Shown one piece after another: positions 61,564-64,000 of a stretch of DNA of 64,000 bases. The stretch is from Chryseobacterium aureum. GTDB lineage: Bacteria > Bacteroidota > Bacteroidia > Flavobacteriales > Weeksellaceae. The stretch covers positions 2,294,001 through 2,358,000 of the forward strand of contig NZ_CP034661.1 in the NCBI RefSeq assembly GCF_003971235.1, in the 5' to 3' direction. The notes beneath the pieces were generated by a model. The model was not told the origin of the DNA. It did not search any database and saw only the letters and a list, made by a program, of their open reading frames with translations. Position 1 is the first letter of the stretch. The number at the start of each line of letters is the position of its first letter. Position numbers and translations under genes: made by a program.

Positions 61564-62469
61564 ATGAAAGTTACTTTTGAAAGGGTAATCCCTAATGAAA
61601 AGAGTTCATTCCGTACGATTCATAATAATTCTCCCATTTCAGAATTTAAGTGGGAATACCATTATCATCCCGAAATTGAGCTGGTATGTGTTGTTTCGGG
61701 GAACGGGACACGCCATGTGGGCTATCATAAAAGTAACTACACAAATGGAGATCTTGTGCTGATCGGATCCAATATTCCTCACTCAGGATTTGGGTTGAAT
61801 TCTATTGATCCGCATGAAGAAATTGTGCTTCAGTTCAAGGAAGAAATCCTTCAGTTTCCCCAGCAGGAAGTGGAAGCACGATCTATTAAAAATCTGTTGG
61901 AACTTTCAAAATATGGGATTCATTTTCATCATAAAGTAAAAAAAGTAATGCTTCCCAAGCTGAGACTGATGCTGGAATCTGAAGGTTATAAAAGATACCT
62001 GCTATTGCTTGAAATTCTTTTTGAACTCTCAAAGTGCGAGGATTATGAGATCTTAAACAAGGAAATCATGCCTTATACCATTATTTCGAAAAATAAAACG
62101 CGCCTTGAGAATATCTTTACGTATGTAGAGCATCAGTATGACAAGGAAATTGACATTGAAGAGGTGGCAAAACTGGCCAATCTCACCCTTCCGGCTTTTT
62201 GTAATTTCTTTAAAAAAGCAACCCAGATTACCTTCACAGAATTTGTGAACCGCTACAGAATTAATAAAGCATGTCTGCTGATGGCGCAGGACAGATCTAT
62301 TTCAGAATGCAGTTACCAATGCGGATTTAATAATGTAACCTACTTTAACAGGATGTTCAAAAAATATACAGGGAAAACGCCTTCAGAGTTTATCCGAAAT
62401 TATTCTCATAACAAAGTCAATGTGGATATAAAGGTTGAAAAGGAGGTTAAAGCCAAAGCAAGCTTTTAA
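61564..62469 (+). CDS. AraC-family regulator of the trehalose operon
   Basis: A 301-residue regulator. The N-terminal cupin (EYHYHPEIELVCVVSGNGTR, NGDLVLIGSNIPHSGFG) should bind the sugar signal. Two helix-turn-helix units fill the C-terminus (DIEEVAKLANLTLPAFCNFF, then SISECSYQCGFNNVTYFNRM and TPSEF). The divergent position before the MFS-trehalase-TonB operon suggests it controls that operon. Confidence 0.9.
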   Translation: MKVTFERVIPNEKSSFRTIHNNSPISEFKWEYHYHPEIELVCVVSGNGTRHVGYHKSNYTNGDLVLIGSNIPHSGFGLNSIDPHEEIVLQFKEEILQFPQQEVEARSIKNLLELSKYGIHFHHKVKKVMLPKLRLMLESEGYKRYLLLLEILFELSKCEDYEILNKEIMPYTIISKNKTRLENIFTYVEHQYDKEIDIEEVAKLANLTLPAFCNFFKKATQITFTEFVNRYRINKACLLMAQDRSISECSYQCGFNNVTYFNRMFKKYTGKTPSEFIRNYSHNKVNVDIKVEKEVKAKASF

Positions 62470-62481
62470 TAGGAAAAACCA

Positions 62482-62750
62482 GGCTGAGACTCCTACGGAG
62501 TGACAATTCGTGTGGTTATACTAAACGTTGTGTTTGTCCATTCCGTAGGAATCTAGGGTTACTTATCAAAAATTTCGCAGACTCTTACCATAAAAACCAC
62601 AGCTATGCTGAAACTCCTGCGGAGTGACAATTCGTGTGGTGATACTAAACGTTGTATTGTCCATTCCGTAGGAATCCAGACTTATTTATAGAAATTTACA
62701 ATAAAAGAATACAAGCTGTGTTGAGACTCCTACGGAGTGACAAACTGGAT
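62482..62750. repeat. Three copies of an extragenic palindromic repeat
   Basis: Copies lie at about 62482-62559, 62606-62679 and 62713-62750 (partial). Each has ACTCCTACGGAGT-type arms, GACAATTCGTGTGG, and in the complete copies a second hairpin ATTCCGTAGGAAT that is also complementary to the first. The surrounding 450-base gap has no gene. This looks like a REP-like element of the chromosome. Confidence 0.7.
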
Positions 62751-62918
62751 GGAAGAATTTACTATACATTAAAGCTCTGCATCATCCGTCAAATCTAACA
62801 AATCTGCTTTAGAAAGATCCAATCCATGAATCAACAAGAAATAAAAAAGCCACTCCGAAAGAGCAGCTGTGTATTATAAAGCGTAAAAACCAGTAACTAA
62901 CCAACTAGCAACCAGTAA

Positions 62919-63473
62919 TTATTTCCATTTAATATTGCATCCCATGCTAGGTCTTTGAATTTCTTCCTGAGCTTCTCCAGCCAAAAGATTTTCGAAAGCA
63001 ATAATCAGGTCTTCCCCTGTAACATCTTTATTATTTCCCGGTCTTGAATCATCCATTTGGCCTCTGTACACAAGATCCAGTTTATCGTCAAAGAAGTAGA
63101 AATCCGGTGTACAGGCAGCATCATAGGCTTTGGCTACAGCCTGGCTTTCATCAAACAGATAAGGAAAATCAAATCTTCTTTCAATCTGGAATTCGATCAT
63201 TTTTTCCGGAGAATCTGCCGGATATTTTTCAATATCATTCGCATTGATAGCAATGAATTCAATTCCACGCTCGTTATAATCTTCATATAATTCATTGATC
63301 TTGTCGATTACATGAAGAACAAACGGACAGTGGTTACACATAAAAATGACCAAAGTACCTTTTTCTCCTTTCAGTTCATCCAGAGACTGAAGTTCATTCG
63401 TTTTTGACGGGTTAGGAAGTTCAAAAAACGGAGCTTTTGTTCCTAATGCCAACATATTTGAGGGAGTATTCAT
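62919..63473 (-). CDS. Thioredoxin-fold AhpC/TSA-like protein
   Basis: A 184-residue peroxiredoxin-like/TlpA-like protein without signal peptide. The redox motif region is FMCNHCPFVLHV (CxxC at residues ~45-48), and FPYLFDESQAVAKAYDAACTPDF supplies the cis-Pro loop. It probably handles peroxide or thiol redox in the cytoplasm. No operon partner. Confidence 0.85.
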   Translation of the reverse strand: MNTPSNMLALGTKAPFFELPNPSKTNELQSLDELKGEKGTLVIFMCNHCPFVLHVIDKINELYEDYNERGIEFIAINANDIEKYPADSPEKMIEFQIERRFDFPYLFDESQAVAKAYDAACTPDFYFFDDKLDLVYRGQMDDSRPGNNKDVTGEDLIIAFENLLAGEAQEEIQRPSMGCNIKWK

Positions 63474-63556
63474 ATCCTTATTTCTTTACCGGCAAAGATA
63501 GATATTTCTTTTATTAATTAAAAAGATGACTTTTTCATTTTTTAATAAGGTATGGA

Positions 63557-63668
63557 GGCTGGAAGCTGGAAGATTTTTAACCTTCAAAAATAGTTATAGT
63601 CAAATTCTATTAATGATTTATTTTTAACCTAAACCAACTTCCAACGCCCATTCTTCCAGCTTCCAGCC
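63557..63668. repeat. Long inverted repeat (17-bp arms)
   Basis: GGCTGGAAGCTGGAAGA (63557-63573) and its exact complement (63652-63668) are separated by 78 bases with no gene. The arms are themselves tandem GCTGGAA repeats. It is a chromosomal extragenic element. Confidence 0.65.
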
Positions 63669-63721
63669 CAATGATTAACATCTTCTATCAACCATCTTTT
63701 GAATTTAAATGTATAATATCC

Positions 63722-63767
63722 TTTGGAAGTTATAGTAAAAAGTTTGTAGTTTTGCTAACGCTGTTAG
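63722..63767 (+). promoter_or_regulatory. Promoter and operator of the TetR gene
   Basis: TTTG (63722-63725) and TAGTTTTG (63747-63754), 21 bases apart, match the Bacteroidota promoter consensus. The palindrome CTAACGCTGTTAG (63755-63767) directly follows and is well placed for autorepression by the TetR protein. Confidence 0.6.
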
Positions 63768-63779
63768 TAAATAAAAATC

Positions 63780-64000
63780 ATGGGTCTACACGAACGCCGA
63801 CAACGAGAAAAAGAATCCATCCGTGCAAATATTTTGCAGGCTGCTTTTACGTTGGCTAAAACGGAAGGCTGGGGTTCACTTTCTATGCGTAAGATAGCAG
63901 ATGCTATTGAGTATAGTGCACCTGTGGTGTATGATTATTTTGAAAATAAAGAAGCCATTCTGTTTGAAATTTCTTTAGATGGCTTTCATAAACTCCATAT
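63780..64000 (+). CDS. TetR-family regulator (5' part, runs off the window)
   Basis: The first ~73 codons of a TetR/AcrR regulator: MGLHERRQREKESIRANILQ, AKTEGWGSLSMRKIADAI and VVYDYFENKEAILFEI form the N-terminal helix-turn-helix. The gene continues past the right edge. An operator-like palindrome lies 13 bases upstream of the ATG. Confidence 0.88.
   Translation, partial: MGLHERRQREKESIRANILQAAFTLAKTEGWGSLSMRKIADAIEYSAPVVYDYFENKEAILFEISLDGFHKLH

Overview
The window is low-GC DNA from a member of the Bacteroidota, most likely a Chryseobacterium-like flavobacterium. The evidence is the TAnnTTTG-type promoters, the absence of clear Shine-Dalgarno sites, a CTnDOT-type tra set, an IntDOT-type integrase, and flavobacterial families (TonB receptor, YHS/DM13 proteins, head-repeat surface protein). 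No rRNA or tRNA gene was seen. About 55 kb is accessory DNA; only the last ~8.5 kb (from ~55.5 kb) looks like resident chromosome. The left end of the accessory DNA lies outside the window.

Region 1 (1-11.2 kb): a one-directional (minus strand) array of about 16 small genes. A short repeat, ATCGTTTTTTGAGATT and variants (minus strand AATCTCAAAAAACGAT), recurs 15 times, once at nearly every gene junction. It often supplies the TAA stop of one gene and ends directly at the ATG of the next. One complete unit is duplicated, with homology ending exactly at the repeats, and one copy is decaying. Recognisable products are two trypsin-like proteases with complete triads, two Mrr-type nucleases (one fused to an ImmA/IrrE metalloprotease), two HEPN-like proteins, a DUF4365-TPR protein and several small unknowns. 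This looks like a gene-cassette array of defence cargo with unusually short sites, and is my leading candidate for an undescribed system.

Region 2 (11.4-18.1 kb): a type III CBASS operon (lamin-tail-like protein, CdnC, HORMA Cap7, TRIP13-like Cap6, NucC) in which the catalytic residues can be located. It is followed by a likely structured non-coding RNA on the plus strand with a strong terminator, and then a P-loop ATPase-winged helix-TPR (STAND-like) protein preceded by 27-bp tandem repeats.

Region 3 (18.3-46.1 kb): a serine recombinase and the core of an integrative conjugative element. Contents are a giant Toprim-methylase-helicase protein, accessory proteins, a plus-strand deaminase, an M23 peptidase, a MobC/VirD4-type coupling protein, TraN-M-L-K-J, two TraI-like paralogues, a TraG/VirB4 ATPase with an inserted DnaJ J-domain, TraF, TraE, a ParA-type ATPase, a relaxase and its RHH partner. 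TraO, TraP and TraQ are not recognisable.

Region 4 (46.1-55.3 kb): cargo and the integrase end. It holds a YadA-head-like surface protein, an eight-gene ECF sigma factor operon (anti-sigma, YHS, DM13, DoxX, DinB, TANGO2/NRDE, ATP-grasp), a 1.3-kb gene-poor stretch holding a degenerate second copy of the sigma-factor regulatory region with 33-bp tandem repeats, and the tyrosine integrase.

Region 5 (55.5-64 kb): chromosomal genes. These are an MBL-fold hydrolase, an apparent trehalose locus (MFS transporter, trehalase and TonB receptor in one operon, with a divergent AraC regulator), a thioredoxin-fold protein and the start of a TetR regulator, with extragenic palindromic repeats between them.
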